Shown here: in pieces, positions 10,678 to 21,381 of the stretch | How positions within the stretch are numbered: position 1 is the first letter of the stretch | Layout of the letters: each line of letters opens with the position of its first letter | Assembly (NCBI RefSeq): GCF_033118175.1 | Contig: NC_083691.1 | Location: 58,556,001-58,620,000 of the forward strand | Length of the DNA: 64,000 bases | Reading direction: 5' to 3' | DNA from: Dama dama | Taxonomy: Eukaryota; Chordata; Mammalia; Artiodactyla; Cervidae | Notes under the pieces: generated by a model | Databases searched by the model: none | What the model saw: the letters and a program-made list of their open reading frames with translations, nothing else | Told to the model about the DNA's origin: nothing | Program-made: the position numbers and the translations under genes

Positions 10678-11708
10678 CTGAAAATTGGCTGCTTGCCAAT
10701 TCTGCTGGGCAGTCATCTGACAAAACTGTTTTCCACTAATCAGGGTAACAACAGATATGGCAATGGAAACTCACAGAAAAGTCTCCCTGAACATCTTTTC
10801 TCATGGACTGGTACACTGTGTCCTAGGTTTGTCTTTACAAAACTCTGAAACAGCCAGGAAACATACTTTTGTGAACCTGGGAATTGGGCCCTTATGCTAA
10901 AAATCTATATTTTCCACCTATGGAAGCTGGGTAATTGCAGCCTAAACATGCCAGAAAAAAACACTGGTTCACTTTGCTTTTCATTACAAAAACAGCTTTG
11001 GTCATGATTTTGAGTTTTCTGAAAGAGACAAGCTGCTTAACACTTCTTCCTTGAAGTCATGTGACAGTACATTTTCACTTAATCAGTGTGACAACAGGTA
11101 TGGCAGTCAACACTCACAGAACACTCTCCCCTGACCTCTTTTCTGATGGAATGTCACCCTGTGTCCTAGTAGTGTCTTCACACAGCTCTGAAGCTGCTGG
11201 GAAACATGTTTTTGTGAACTTGGGAATTGGGGCCTGATGACAAAAGAAGTAGTTTTCTACTGTGAAACCTGTATAGTCACAGCCACAGACCTGCCAGGAA
11301 AGCACACTGGTTCATGTTTCTCTTCATTATAACAACAGATTTGGTCAGGTTTTTGATGTTTCTGTAAGGAACAGGCTGCTTGCTTCTTCTTGCTGGGAAG
11401 TTATTTGACAGCAGTTTCATCTAATCAGAGTAAAAACCGGTATGGCAGCCAACACTCACAGAACACTCTACAATGACATCTTTTTTCATGGAATGGTAAA
11501 ATGTGTCCTAGCAGTGTCTTTACATAACTCTGAAACAGCTAGGAAGCATATGTTTGTGAACCTGGGAACTGGGGCCTTGTTCAGTTCAGTTCAGTTGTGT
11601 CCAAATCTTTGTGACCCCATGGACTACAGCACACCAGGCCTCCATTTTCATTGCCGATTCCTGGAATTTACTCAAACTCATGTCCATTGAGTCTGTGATG
11701 CCATCTAA

Positions 11709-12323
11709 CTATCTCATCCTCTGTCGTTCCCTTCTCTTTCTGCCTTCAATCTTTCCCAGCATCAGGGTCTTTTCAAATGAGTCAGTTCTTCGCATCAGGT
11801 GGCCAAAGTATTGGAGCTTCAGTATCAGTCCTTCCAATGAATGTTCAGAACTGATTTCCTTTGGGATTGACTGGTTTGATCTCCTTGCTCTCTGAAGGAC
11901 TCTCAAGAGTCTTCTCCAACACCACAGTTCAAAACCATCAATTCTTTGGCACTCAGCTTTCTTTATAGTCCAACTCTCATATCCATACATGACTACTGGA
12001 AAAACCATAACTTTGACTAGATGGACCTTTGTTAGTAAAGTAATGTCTCTGCTTTTTAATATGCTGTCTAGGTTGGTAACTTTTCTTCCAAGGAGCAAGT
12101 GTCTTTTAATTTTATGGCTGCAGTCACCATCTGCAGTGATTTTGGAGCCCCTAAAAATAAAGTCTGTCGCTGCTTCCATTGTTCCCCCATCTATTTGCCA
12201 TGAAGTGATGGGACCAGATGCCATAATCTTAGTTTTCTGAATGTTGAGTTTTAAACCAGCTTTTTCACTCTCCTCTTTCACTTTCATCAAGAGGCTCTTT
12301 AGTTCTTCTTCACTTTCTGCCAT
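11709..12323 (-). pseudogene. BovB reverse transcriptase, C-terminal portion
   Basis: A 204-residue open stretch corresponding to the last third of the BovB protein, with LKSLLMKVKEESEKAGLKL, KTKIMASGPITSWQIDG and ELWCWRRLLRV. It starts just after the catalytic loop. That loop, upstream at 12333-12344 on the minus strand, reads YAEN instead of YADD, so both catalytic aspartates are changed. The fragment also lost a few codons in the LLLGRKV-TNLDS region. Non-functional. Confidence 0.85.
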
Positions 12324-12427
12324 AAGGGTGGTGTTTTCTGCATATCTGAGGTTATTGATATTTCTCCTGGCAATCTTGATTCCAGCTTGTGCTTCATCCA
12401 GCCCAGCATTTCACATGATGTACTCTG

Positions 12428-12811
12428 CTAGAAGTTAAATAAGCAGGGTGACAATATACAGCCTTGGCATACTCCTTTCCCAATTTGGAAACAGTCTATT
12501 GTTCTATGTCTGGTTCTAACTGTTCCTTCTTGACCTGCATACATATTTCTAAGGAGGCAGGTTAGGTGGTCTGGTATTCCCATCTCTTTCAGAATTTTCC
12601 TTGGTTTGTTGTGATCTATACAGTCAAAGGCTTTGGCATAGTCAATAAAGCAGAAGTAGACATTTTTCTGGAATTCTCTTGCTTTTTCTATGATCCAACT
12701 GTTGTTGGCAATTTGATCTCTGGTTCCTCTGCCTTTTCTAAATCCAGCTTGAACACCTGGAACTTCACAGTTCATGTACTGTTGAAGCCTTGCTTGGAGA
12801 ATTTTGAGCAT
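12428..12811 (-). pseudogene. BovB reverse transcriptase, fingers/palm fragment
   Basis: A 127-residue open piece carrying conserved reverse transcriptase blocks: GFRKGRGTRDQIAN, then FIDYAKAFDCIDH (motif A with its catalytic Asp), and VCQGCILSPCLFN (the QG..LSP block). It belongs upstream of the 11709-12323 piece in the same broken polyprotein. A frameshift separates them. Confidence 0.85.
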
Positions 12812-12907
12812 TACTTTGCTAGTGTGTGAGATGAGTGCACTTGTGCAGTAGATTGAGCATTCTTTGGCATTGCCTTTCTTTGGGATTGGAATGAAAACTG
12901 ACCTTTT

Positions 12908-13535
12908 TCAGTCCTGTGGCCACTGCTGAGTTTTCCAAATTTGCTGGCATATTGAATGCAGCACTTCCACAGCATTATCTTTTAGGATTTGAAATAGCTC
13001 AACTGGAATTCCATCACCTCCACTAGCTTTGTTTGTAGCGGTGCTTCCTAAGGCCCACTTGACTTTGCATTCCAGGCTGTCGTGCTCTAGGTGAGTGACC
13101 ACACCATCACAGTTATCTCGGTCATGAAGGTATTTTTTTGTATAGTTCTTCTGTGTATTCTTGCCACCTCTTCTTAATACCTTCTGCTTCTGTTAGGTCC
13201 ATGCCATTTCTGTCCTTTATTGTGCCCATCTGTGCAAGAAATTTTCCCTTGGTATCTCTGATTTTCTTGAAGAGATTCCTAGTTTTTCTCATTCTATTGT
13301 TTTCCTCTATTTCTTTGCAATGATCACAGGGGAAGGTTTTCTTATCTCTCCTTGCTATTCTTTGGAACTCAGCATTCAAATGGGTATTTCTTTCCTTTCC
13401 TCCTTTGCTTTTTGCTTCTCTTCTTTTCTTAGCTATTTGTAAGGCCTCCTCAGACATTTTGCTTTTTTTCATTTCTTTTTCTTGGGGATGGTCTTGATCC
13501 CTGCCTCCTGTACAATGTCGCGAACCTCTGTCCAT
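12908..13535 (-). pseudogene. BovB linker between endonuclease and RT, broken
   Basis: Two open pieces (12908-13102 and 13122-13535) that match the middle of the BovB polyprotein: a lysine-rich linker (QIAKKRREAKSKGGKE), then a segment with TNKASGGDGIPVELFQ, the RTE equivalent of the first RT block. They are separated by a short frame break near 13105-13120. Confidence 0.8.
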
Positions 13536-13537
13536 AG

Positions 13538-14136
13538 TTATTCAAGCACTCTGTCTATCAGATCTAACACCTTGAATCTATTTGTCACTTCCACTGTATA
13601 ATTGTAAGGGAATTGATTTAGGTCATACCTGAATGGTTGAGTGGTTTTCTCTACTTTCTTCAATTTAAGTCTGAATTTGGCAATAAGGAGTTCATGATCT
13701 GAGCCACAGTCAGCTCCTGGTCTTGTTTTTGATGAGTATATAGAACTTCTCCATTTGGTTGCAAAGAATATAATTAATTTGATTTCAGTGTTGGCCATCT
13801 GGTGATGTCCACGTGTAGAGTCGTCTCTTGTGTTGTTGGAAGAGGTTGTTTGCTATGATCAGTGAATTCTCTTGGCAAAACTGTTAACCTTTGCCCTGCT
13901 TCATTTTGTACTCCAGGGCCAGATTTGCCTGTTACTCCAGGTATCTCTTGACTTCCTTCTTTTGCATTCCAGTCCCCTATAATGAAAAGGACATCTTTTT
14001 TGGGTGTTAGTTCTGGGAGGTGTTGTAGGTCTTCATAGAGCCGCTCAACTTTTGCTTCTTTGGCATTAGTGGTTGGGGCATAGACTTGGATTACTGTAAT
14101 ATTAAATGGTTTCCCTTGGAAAGGAACAGAGATCAT
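13538..14136 (-). pseudogene. BovB AP-like endonuclease, C-terminal part, broken
   Basis: Two pieces (13774-14136 and 13538-13798, in overlapping frames) of the apurinic-type endonuclease that nicks target DNA in RTE elements. Visible motifs are VYAPTTNAKEA, FIIGDWNAKEGSQE and, in the second piece, CGSDHELLIAKFRLKL with the conserved SDH near the domain end. The N-terminal part (region of 14140-14350) is out of frame. Not functional. Confidence 0.8.
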
Positions 14137-14762
14137 TCTGTTGTTTCTGAGATTGTACCCAAATACTGCATTTTGGACTCTTTTGTTGACTATGATGGCT
14201 ACTCCATTTCTTCTAAGGGATTCTTGCTACCGTAGTATATACAATGGTCTTCTGAGTTAATTTTGCCCATTCCAGTCCATTTTAGTTCACTGAATCCTAA
14301 AATGTCAATGTTCACTCTTGCTGTCTCTTGTTTGAGCACTTCTAATTTACTTTGATTCATGGACCAGCACTCAGGTTCCTATTAATATCGCTCTTCACAG
14401 CATTGGACTTTACTTCCGTCACTAGTCACATCCACAACTGGGTGGTGTTGTCGCTTTGGCTCCATCTCATTCTTTCTGGAGTTTTTCTCCACTCTTCTCA
14501 GGTAGCATATTGGGCACCTACCAGCCTGGGGAGTTCATCTTTCAGGTTCTATCTTTTTGTCTTTTCTTACTGTTCATGGGGTTCTCAAGGCAAGAATACT
14601 GAAGTGGTTTGCCATTCCCTTCTCAAGGGGACCACCTTTTGTCAGAACTCTCCACCATCTCACATAGTTTGCTCAAACCATCTAACCGTCTCATCCCCTG
14701 CCACCCCTTCTCCTTTTGTCTTAGAATGCCAGTAATAGCTGCCAGTGGCAGAATCCTTATTA

Positions 14763-14836
14763 TTGGGTTGGCAAAAAAAATTATTTTTTCATAAGATGTT
14801 ATGTAAAAACACAAAAGAACTTTTTGGTCAACCCAA
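14763..14836. mobile_element. Mariner-derived MITE (palindromic, 74 bp)
   Basis: Starts TTGGGTTGGC and ends with the complementary GTCAACCCAA, with TA on both sides (14761-14762, 14837-14838), the duplication made by mariner transposases. The whole sequence folds into one hairpin with an ATAAGATGTTATG loop region. This is the abundant ruminant mariner MITE whose hairpins resemble the miR-2284/2285 precursors. This copy has diverged arms. Confidence 0.88.
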
Positions 14837-14838
14837 TA

Positions 14839-15136
14839 TATGTCAAGCTTAGTTCTTAGTGTTGTACCTCTACTATTTATTTAACCCTTTGGGAAATTCT
14901 CTGGGGTAGGTTGTTATTATTATTAGCACTATGGTTTTTTTTGTAGGAAAACCAAAGCTCTGAGAAGTTAAGTAAGTGAAAGGAGCACAGATGTCTTAAC
15001 AACATCAAGCAAGATTTTCACTGCCCTCAACATTTTTCCAAGTCATTTCATACTGGACTTTAGTCTGTCTACTCGAAAAGATTCATGCTAATTTTCTGTA
15101 GGTCCCTACTTACCTTATTTATATTTTAAAAACAAT
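14839..15136. other. Spacer with a possible MIR remnant
   Basis: Contains AAGCTCTGAGAAGTTAAGTAA near 14954-14974, which resembles the core of a MIR SINE. The rest is unassigned AT-rich sequence leading to the L1 target site. Confidence 0.4.
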
Positions 15137-15154
15137 CTATGCAGAGATTTTCTT

Positions 15155-17125
15155 TCTTTTTTTTTTTTTAATTAATTAATTAATTTATTTTTTCAGTGGG
15201 TTTTGTCATACATTGACATGAATCAGCAATAGATTTACATGTATTCCCCATCCCGATCCCCCCTCCCACCTCCCTCTCCACCCGATTCCTCTGGGTCTTC
15301 CCAGTGCACCAGGCTCGAGCACTTGTCTCATGCATCCCACCTGGGCTGGTGACCTGTTTCACCATAGATAGTATACATGCTGTTCTTTTGAAACATCCCA
15401 CCCTCACCTTCTCCCACAGAGTTCAAAAGTCTGTTCTGTACTTCTGTGTCTCTTTTTCTGTTTTGCATATAGGGTTATCATTACCATCTTTCTAAATTCC
15501 ATATATATGTGTTAGTATGTTGTAATGATCTTTATCTTTCTGGCTTACTTCACTCTGTATAATGGGCTCCAGCTTCATCCATCTCATTAGGACTGGTTCA
15601 AATGAATTCTTTTTAATGGCTGAGTAATATTCCATGGTGTATATGTACCACAGCTTCCTTATCCATTCATCTGCTGATGGGCATCTAGGTTGCTTCCATG
15701 TCCTGGCTATTATAAACAGTGCTGCGATGAACATTGGGGTGCACGTGTCTCTTTCAGATCTGGTTTCCTCAGTGTGTATGCCCAGAAGTGGGATTGCTGG
15801 GTCATATGGCAGTTCTATTTCCAGTTTTTTAAGAAATCTCCACACTGTTCTCCATAGCGGCTGTACTAGTTTGCATTCCCACCAACAGTGTAAGAGGGTT
15901 CCCTTTTCTCCACACCCTCTCCAGCATTTATTGCTTGTAGACTTTTGGATAGCAGCCATCCTGACTGGCGTGTAATGGTACCTCATTGTGGTTTTGATTT
16001 GCATTTCTCTGATAATGAGTGATGTTGAGCATCTTTTCATGTGTTTGTTAGCCATCTGTATGTCTTCTTTGGAGAAATGTCTATTTAGTTCTTTGGCCCA
16101 TTTTTTGATTGGGTCATTTATTTTTCTGGAATTGAGCTGCAGGAGTTGCCTGTATATTTTTGAGATTAATCCTTTGTCTGTTTCTTCATTTGCTATTATT
16201 TTCTCCCAATCTGAGGGCTGTCTTTTCACCTTACTTATAGTTTCCTTTGTTGTGCAAAAGCTTTTAAGTTTCATTAGGTCCCATTTGTTTAGTTTTGCTT
16301 TTATTTCCAATATTCTTGGAGGTGGGTCATAGAGGATCTTGCTGTGATTTATGTCGGAGAGTGTTTTGTCTATGTTCTCCTCTAGGAGTTTTATAGTTTC
16401 TGGTCTTACATTTAGATCTTTAATCCATTTTGAGTTTATTTTTGTGTATGGTGTTAGAAAGTGTTCTAGTTTCATTCTTTTACAAGTGGTTGACCAGTTT
16501 TCCCAGCACCACTTGTTAAAGAGGTTGACTTTTTTCCATTGCATATCCTTGCCTCCTTTGTCAAAGATAAGGTGTCCATAAGTTCGTGGATTTATCTCTG
16601 GGCTTTCTATTCTGTTCCATTGATCTATATTTCTGTCTTTGTGCCAGTACCATACTGTCTTGATGACTGTGGCTTTGTAGTATAGCCTGAAGTCAGGCAG
16701 GTTGATTCCTCCAGCTCCATTCTTCTTTCTCAAGATTACTTTGGCTATTCAAGGTTTTTTGTATTTCCATACAAATTGTGAAATTATTTGTTCTAGTTCT
16801 GTGAAAAATACCGTTGGTAGCTTGATAGGGATTGCATTGAATCTATAGATTGCTTTGGGTAGAATAGCCATTTTGACAATATTAATTCTTCCAATCCATG
16901 AGCATGGTATGTTTCTCCATCTGTTTGTGTCCTCTTTGATTTCTTTCATCAGTGTTTTATAGTTTTCTATGTATAGGTCTTTTGTTTCTTTAGGTAGATA
17001 TATTCCTAAGTATTTTATTACTTTTGTTGCAATGGTGAATGGTATTGTTTCCTTAATTTCTCTTTCTGTTTTTTCATTGTTAGTATATAGGAATGCAAGG
17101 GATTTTTGTGTGTTAATTTTATATC
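15155..17125 (-). mobile_element. 5'-truncated L1 with 18-bp TSD
   Basis: A 1971-bp antisense L1. The poly(A) tail appears as the T-run at about 15156-15170. The 5' truncation point is at 17125. A perfect 18-bp duplication flanks it (15137-15154 and 17126-17143, beginning CTATGCAGAG). Low divergence of the coding region and the long intact duplication suggest a comparatively young insertion. The duplicated target also matches the endonuclease preference for T-rich/A-rich junctions. Confidence 0.95.
15492..17125 (-). pseudogene. L1 ORF2 C-terminal half, one nonsense codon
   Basis: The C-terminal part of L1 ORF2p, reading from the truncation point (GYKINTQKSLAF) through RIKYLGI-type thumb sequence and the long C-terminal segment. 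The cysteine-rich zinc-knuckle-like region is visible as KCWRGCGEKGTLLHCWWEC. The frame is continuous for about 540 codons except for one TGA at 16749-16751, in the phrase KKP-stop-IAKV; the expected codon there is CGA, so this is a simple CpG transition. Endonuclease and RT catalytic motifs are absent because of 5' truncation, so it cannot mobilise itself. Residues before GYKIN in the open frame come from flanking DNA. Confidence 0.88.
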
Positions 17126-17143
17126 CTATGCAGAGATTTTCTT

Positions 17144-17744
17144 GTGCTATCAAATTGGTTCCTTTAATACTTCCATCTTTCTCTTGATTGACCTTCCTGA
17201 TGATAAGTTTCGGTGTTGTTTTGGTGTGTCCGTGGAGCCGTATCTATTTTGAGTATGGAATCTCAGGGCATATTAATGATCACATGTGTATGCACATGAA
17301 AAGCTCTAAGAATTACATCAACTTCTTTCCCCAGTGTATGCTCCTTAGTGAGGTCTACTCCTTCCTGTGATGTAGGATCTGTCACAGCCTCTATTCTCCA
17401 GAAAGAAATACATTAAGATTTCCTTTTAGACATGTTCTTCTTCCTGCTCAAATTCTGATTTGGATTTTATGTGATCAAGCTGGTGAGGCTCCTGACAAAG
17501 CATTTGTGCTTAAAGGTGGAGAGAAAAAAAGCACAACCACGTGGATTCTTTGTAAGGAAAATGCACTAACAAAATTCTAAATAATTGTCCTTGTCTGGGT
17601 GTTGGATGAAAGCACCATGTAAGAGCATTGAAACTGAACCAATTAGCACTTTTATATGATGACAACCTGACATGCCTTCTAACAAAACAAAACAGTCTGA
17701 ACCAGTCTCTTGAGACTCATTGAATTCAGTCTCATTGCAGTGGC
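17144..17744. other. Single-copy spacer
   Basis: No repeat or coding feature recognised. The sequence carries no supported gene on either strand. Confidence 0.4.
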
Positions 17745-17935
17745 ATTCCCTTTTGTGGCACATTGGCATGGGAGTGTGGGCTTCAGTAGCTGTAGCAGGT
17801 GGGTTCAGTAGTCACAGCACATGAACTTAGTTGCTCTGCATACCATATGTGAAATCTTCCCAGAGCAGGGATTGAACTCTTGCCTCCTGCAGTGGGAGGC
17901 AGAGTCTTATCGACTGCACTACCAGGGGAGTCCTG
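17745..17935 (-). mobile_element. CHR-type tRNA-derived SINE, antisense
   Basis: Antisense of a cetartiodactyl tRNA-derived SINE. The tRNA-like head is at the right (ACTACCAGGGGAGTCC, 17921-17935), the B-box-like AGCAGGGATTGAACTC is at 17865-17880, and the GTCACAGCACATG-type body lies to the left. About 20 percent diverged, so older than the Bov-tA copies. Confidence 0.7.
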
Positions 17936-18417
17936 AGGCATACTCTCTGGGATACAAACACATACATTGTGCCTTGTCTCAAGAGTTTTTTGCTGTTGGC
18001 AAAAAAGCCTGTGGTTTCCTTGACATATTTCAGCAATTCAGTGACGTGATCACTGCACAGCTGGTCCCACTCGGTCATCGTCTGTTGAATTGCTGTGACA
18101 CGTGAACAAGACGTGTAAAATTTGACCTAAACACTAGAGTATGTGGGTCTGGAAGGATGGTGCCTGAACTAAATGAAGACCTCTGCAACTTTCCCCCCAT
18201 TTCCTTACCACATGTCACATTATCTAATGTGAATCTTTAAGGTACTTCTTATGTAAAGCAGTCTCTGTGAGGAATAGTCAGATAAACACCTCTTCCTTTG
18301 TACCTTTTGCAAAGGAGACCCAATTGGAATGGTCATTTTGTAGAGTCCAAACTCTAAATATCAAGGACTTCAAAGCTCAGCTCACTTCTTACTGTGCTGA
18401 GATGTAGGGAAGGTTGG
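17936..18417. other. Single-copy spacer left of the full-length L1
   Basis: Unassigned sequence with no open frame of note. Its right end, CAGCGGGGTTTCTTT (18418-18432), is the left copy of the L1 target duplication. Confidence 0.4.
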
Positions 18418-18762
18418 CAGCGGGGTTTCTTTTTTGTTTCTTTATTTATATTTAATTGAAAGATAATTGATTTACAGAATTTCATTGCTTTCTGTTAGAC
18501 TTATGAATGTCAACATGAATCAGCCATAGGTGTGCATATGTCCCCTCCCTCTCAAACCTCCCTCCCAACTCCCTCCCCATTCCATCCCTCTGGGTTGATA
18601 CAGAGCTTCTGTTTCAGTTCCCCGAGACATACAGCAAATTCCCATTGGCTATCTATTTTACTCATGGTAATGTAAGTTTCCATGTTACTCTCTCCATACA
18701 TTTAACCCTCTCCTCTCCTCTCCCCATGTCCATAAGTCTGTTCTCCATGTCTGTTTCTCCAT

Positions 18763-18977
18763 TGGTTGTTGGTTGATGTTGGTTTAGTTGCCAAGTCATG
18801 TCCGACTCTTGCAACCCCATGGACTATAGCCTGCCAGGCTCCTCTGTCCATGGGATTCTCCAGGCAAGAATACTGGAATGGGCTGCCATTTCCTTCTCCA
18901 GAGGATCTTCCCACCCCAGGAATCAAACCCAGGCCACTTTCATTGCAGGCAGATTCTTTACCAACTTAGCTACATTG
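18763..18977 (-). mobile_element. Bov-tA SINE, antisense (first of a tandem pair)
   Basis: Antisense Bov-tA: the BovB-like 3' tail is at the left (TTGCCAAGTCATGTCCGACTC), and the tRNA-derived head with TTCTTTACCAACTTAGC is at the right. Inserted into the L1 3' UTR immediately next to a second copy in the same orientation. Confidence 0.85.
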
Positions 18978-19183
18978 TGAAAAGTGAAGTCGCTCAGTCG
19001 TGTCCGACTCTTGCAACCCCATGGACTATAGCCTGTCAAGATCCTCAGTCCATGGAATTTTCCAGGCAAGAATACTGGAGTGGGTTGCCATTTCCTTCTC
19101 CAGGAGCTCTTCCCGACCCAGGGATCAAACCTGGGTCTCCGGCATTGTAGGCAGACGCTTTACCATCTGAGCTACCAGGGAAG
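18978..19183 (-). mobile_element. Bov-tA SINE, antisense (second of a tandem pair)
   Basis: Complete antisense Bov-tA ending CTACCAGGGAAG. The internal Pol III B box appears as GGGATCAAACC, in reverse complement. L1 text resumes directly after it (TGCAAATAAATTGATCAG), so the pair occupies one insertion site. Confidence 0.88.
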
Positions 19184-21354
19184 ATTACTGTCTTGCAAAT
19201 AAATTGATCAGTACCATCTTTCTAGATTCCATATATATATATATGCTAGTATACAATATTTATCCTTCTATTTCTAACTTACTTCACTCTGTATAATAGG
19301 CTCTAGGTTCATCTGTGTCATTAGAACAGATTCAAATGCATTCCTTTTCATGGCTGAGTAATATTCCATTGTGTATGTACCACAGTTTCTTTATCCATTC
19401 ATCTGTCGATGGACATCTAAGTTGCTTCCATGTTCTAGCTGTTGTAAATGGTGCTGCAATGAATGTTGGGGTACATGTGTCTTTTTAAATTTTGATTTCC
19501 TCAGGTATATGCCTAGGAATAGTATTGCTGGGTCATATGGTGGTTTTATTCCTAGTTTTTTAAGGAATCTCCATACCGTCTTCCATAGAGGCTGTATCAG
19601 TTTACATTCCCACCAACAGTGCTAGAAGGTTCCCTTTTCTCCACACCCTCTCCAGCATTTATTGTTTGTAGACATTTTGATGATGGCCATTCTGACCAGT
19701 GTGAGGTGATATCTCAATGTAGTTTTGATTTGCATTTCTCTACTAATGAATGATGTTGAGCATCTCTTCATGTGTTTGTTAGCCATATGTATGTCTTCTT
19801 TGGAGAAATGTCTGTTTAGATCACCACCACCCCCCCCCCCCCACTTTTTGATTGGGTTGTTTGTTTTTCTGCTATTGTGTTGTATGAGCTGCTTGTACAT
19901 TTTGGAAATTAATCCTTTGTCAGTTGATTCATTTGCTATTATTTTCTCCCATTCTGAGGGTTGTCTTTTCACCTTGTTTATAGTTTCCTTTGCTGTGCAA
20001 AAGGAAGTTTAACTTCCTTTTAACTTCCTTTTTAAGTTTAACTAGGTCCCACTTGTTTACTTTTGTTTTTATTTGCATTACCCTAGGAGGTGTGTCATAG
20101 AGGGTCTTGCTTTGATTTATGTCATCAAGTGTTCTGCCTATGTTTTTCTCTAAAAGTTTTATAGTTTCTGGTTTTACATTTAGGTCTTTAATTCATTTTT
20201 GAGTTTACCTTTGTGTATGTTGTTAGAAAGTGTTCTAATTTCATTCTTTTACACATAGCTGTCCAGTTTTCCCAGCACCACTTATTGAAGAGTCTGTCTT
20301 TGCAACATTGTATATTCTTGACTCTTTTGTCAAAAACAAGGTACCTGTAGGTGCATGGATATATTTCTGGGCTTTCTATCTTGTTCTATTGGTCTATATT
20401 TCTGTTTTTGTGCCAGTATCATACTGTCTTGATGACTGTAGCTTTGCAGTATAATCTGAAGTCAGGAAGGTTGATTCTTCCAGCTCCATTCTTCTTCCTC
20501 AAGACTGCTTTGGCTATTCAGGGTCTCTTGTGTTTACCTATGAATTGTGAAATTTTTTCTTCTAGTTCTGTGAAAAATCCCATTGGCAATTTGATAGGGA
20601 TTGCATTGAATCTGTAGATTGCATTTGGTAGTATATTCATTTTCACAATATTGATTCTTCCTAGCCAGCCAGGAACATGGAATATCTCTTCATCTTTTTA
20701 TATCATCTTTGATTTCTTTCATCAGTGTCTTATAATTTTCTGTATACAGTTCTTTTGTCTCCTTAGGTAGGTTTATTCCTAGATATTTTATTCTTTTTGC
20801 TGCAATGGTAAATGGGATTGATTCCTTAATTTCTCTTTCTGATTTTTCATTGTTAGTATTTAGGAATGCAAGTGATTTCTGTGTATTGATTTCGTATCCT
20901 GCAACTTTGCTAAATTCACTGATTAACTCTAGTAATTTTCTGATAGTATCCATGTATAGTATCATGTTATCTGCCAACAGTGAGAGCTTTACTCCTTCTT
21001 TTCTGATCTGGATTCCTTTTATTTCTTTTTCTTCTCTGATAGGACTTTCAAAACTCTTTTGAATAATAGTGGTTGGAGTGGACACCCTTATCTTGTTCCT
21101 GATTTTAGGTGGGGGGTGGAATGCTTTCAGTTTTTCACCATTGAGAATAATGTTTCCTGGGGCTTATCATATATGGCCTTTTGCCGGGGTCCAGCCCCAG
21201 CAGGATCCAGGGGAACCCTCAGGATGAACGGCGTTGGCGAGAGAGAGACACGTAGGACTGGCCTTGATAGGGCCAAGTCTGCTAGGGAGAGAGAGAGAGA
21301 GAGAAAGAAAGAAAGAGACTGGACCAGGAATATGCAGCAGAGTCTGGTAGTTGC

Positions 21355-21381
21355 TTTATTTTTCACCGTAGCCTTTATACC
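21355..21381 (-). promoter_or_regulatory. LTR TATA box and poly(A) signal
   Basis: On the minus strand GGTATAAAGG (21372-21381) is followed within about 12 bp by AATAAA (21355-21360). Such closeness implies a poly(A) signal in U3 and a very short R, as in mammary-tumour-virus-like and other beta-type LTRs. Confidence 0.65.

Larger units (their letters stand above)
3118..11578 (+). repeat. Diverged tandem array, unit about 340 bp, unknown family
   Basis: A head-to-tail array of at least 15 units on the plus strand. A convenient landmark, TCAGGGTAAC or a one- to three-base variant, occurs at 3341, 3649, 4003, 4439, 4873, 5217, 5556, 5894, 6232, 6732, 7077, 7405, 10740, 11083 and 11425. Most spacings are 328-354 bp, and longer ones are explained by insertions or partial internal duplications (4640-4770 and 6440-6600). 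Other recurring landmarks are TGTGTCCTAGGTGTGTCTTT, CTGATGGCAAAAGCAG and TTTCTGAAAGAAACAGGCTG. By eye, units differ by roughly 20 percent. I do not recognise the family; it does not read as a BovB, L1, SINE or LTR. Short open stretches recur in two frames but every unit carries stops, so I do not call it coding. Interrupted by the elements listed separately. Confidence 0.85.
11579..14715 (-). mobile_element. BovB LINE, nearly full length, antisense
   Basis: About 3.1 kb of BovB in minus orientation. The 3' end (repeated TTCAG) is at 11580 and the 5' region, with the endonuclease, lies at 13774-14590. The coding frame is split into at least six pieces by frameshifts and stops. The element ends the tandem array on the left. 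On the right it fades near 14715 into sequence that is neither array nor clear BovB, and I found no flanking duplication. A deletion or rearrangement at the right edge is therefore possible. Confidence 0.9.

Noticed and set aside
3118..11578. Regularly spaced repeats as a possible CRISPR array
   Set aside because: Whole 340-bp units are repeated, not short repeats with unique spacers, and the DNA is mammalian.
15492..16733. 413-codon frame as a functional gene
   Set aside because: It is the C-terminal part of L1 ORF2 in a 5'-truncated insertion with a target duplication, lacking the catalytic domains.
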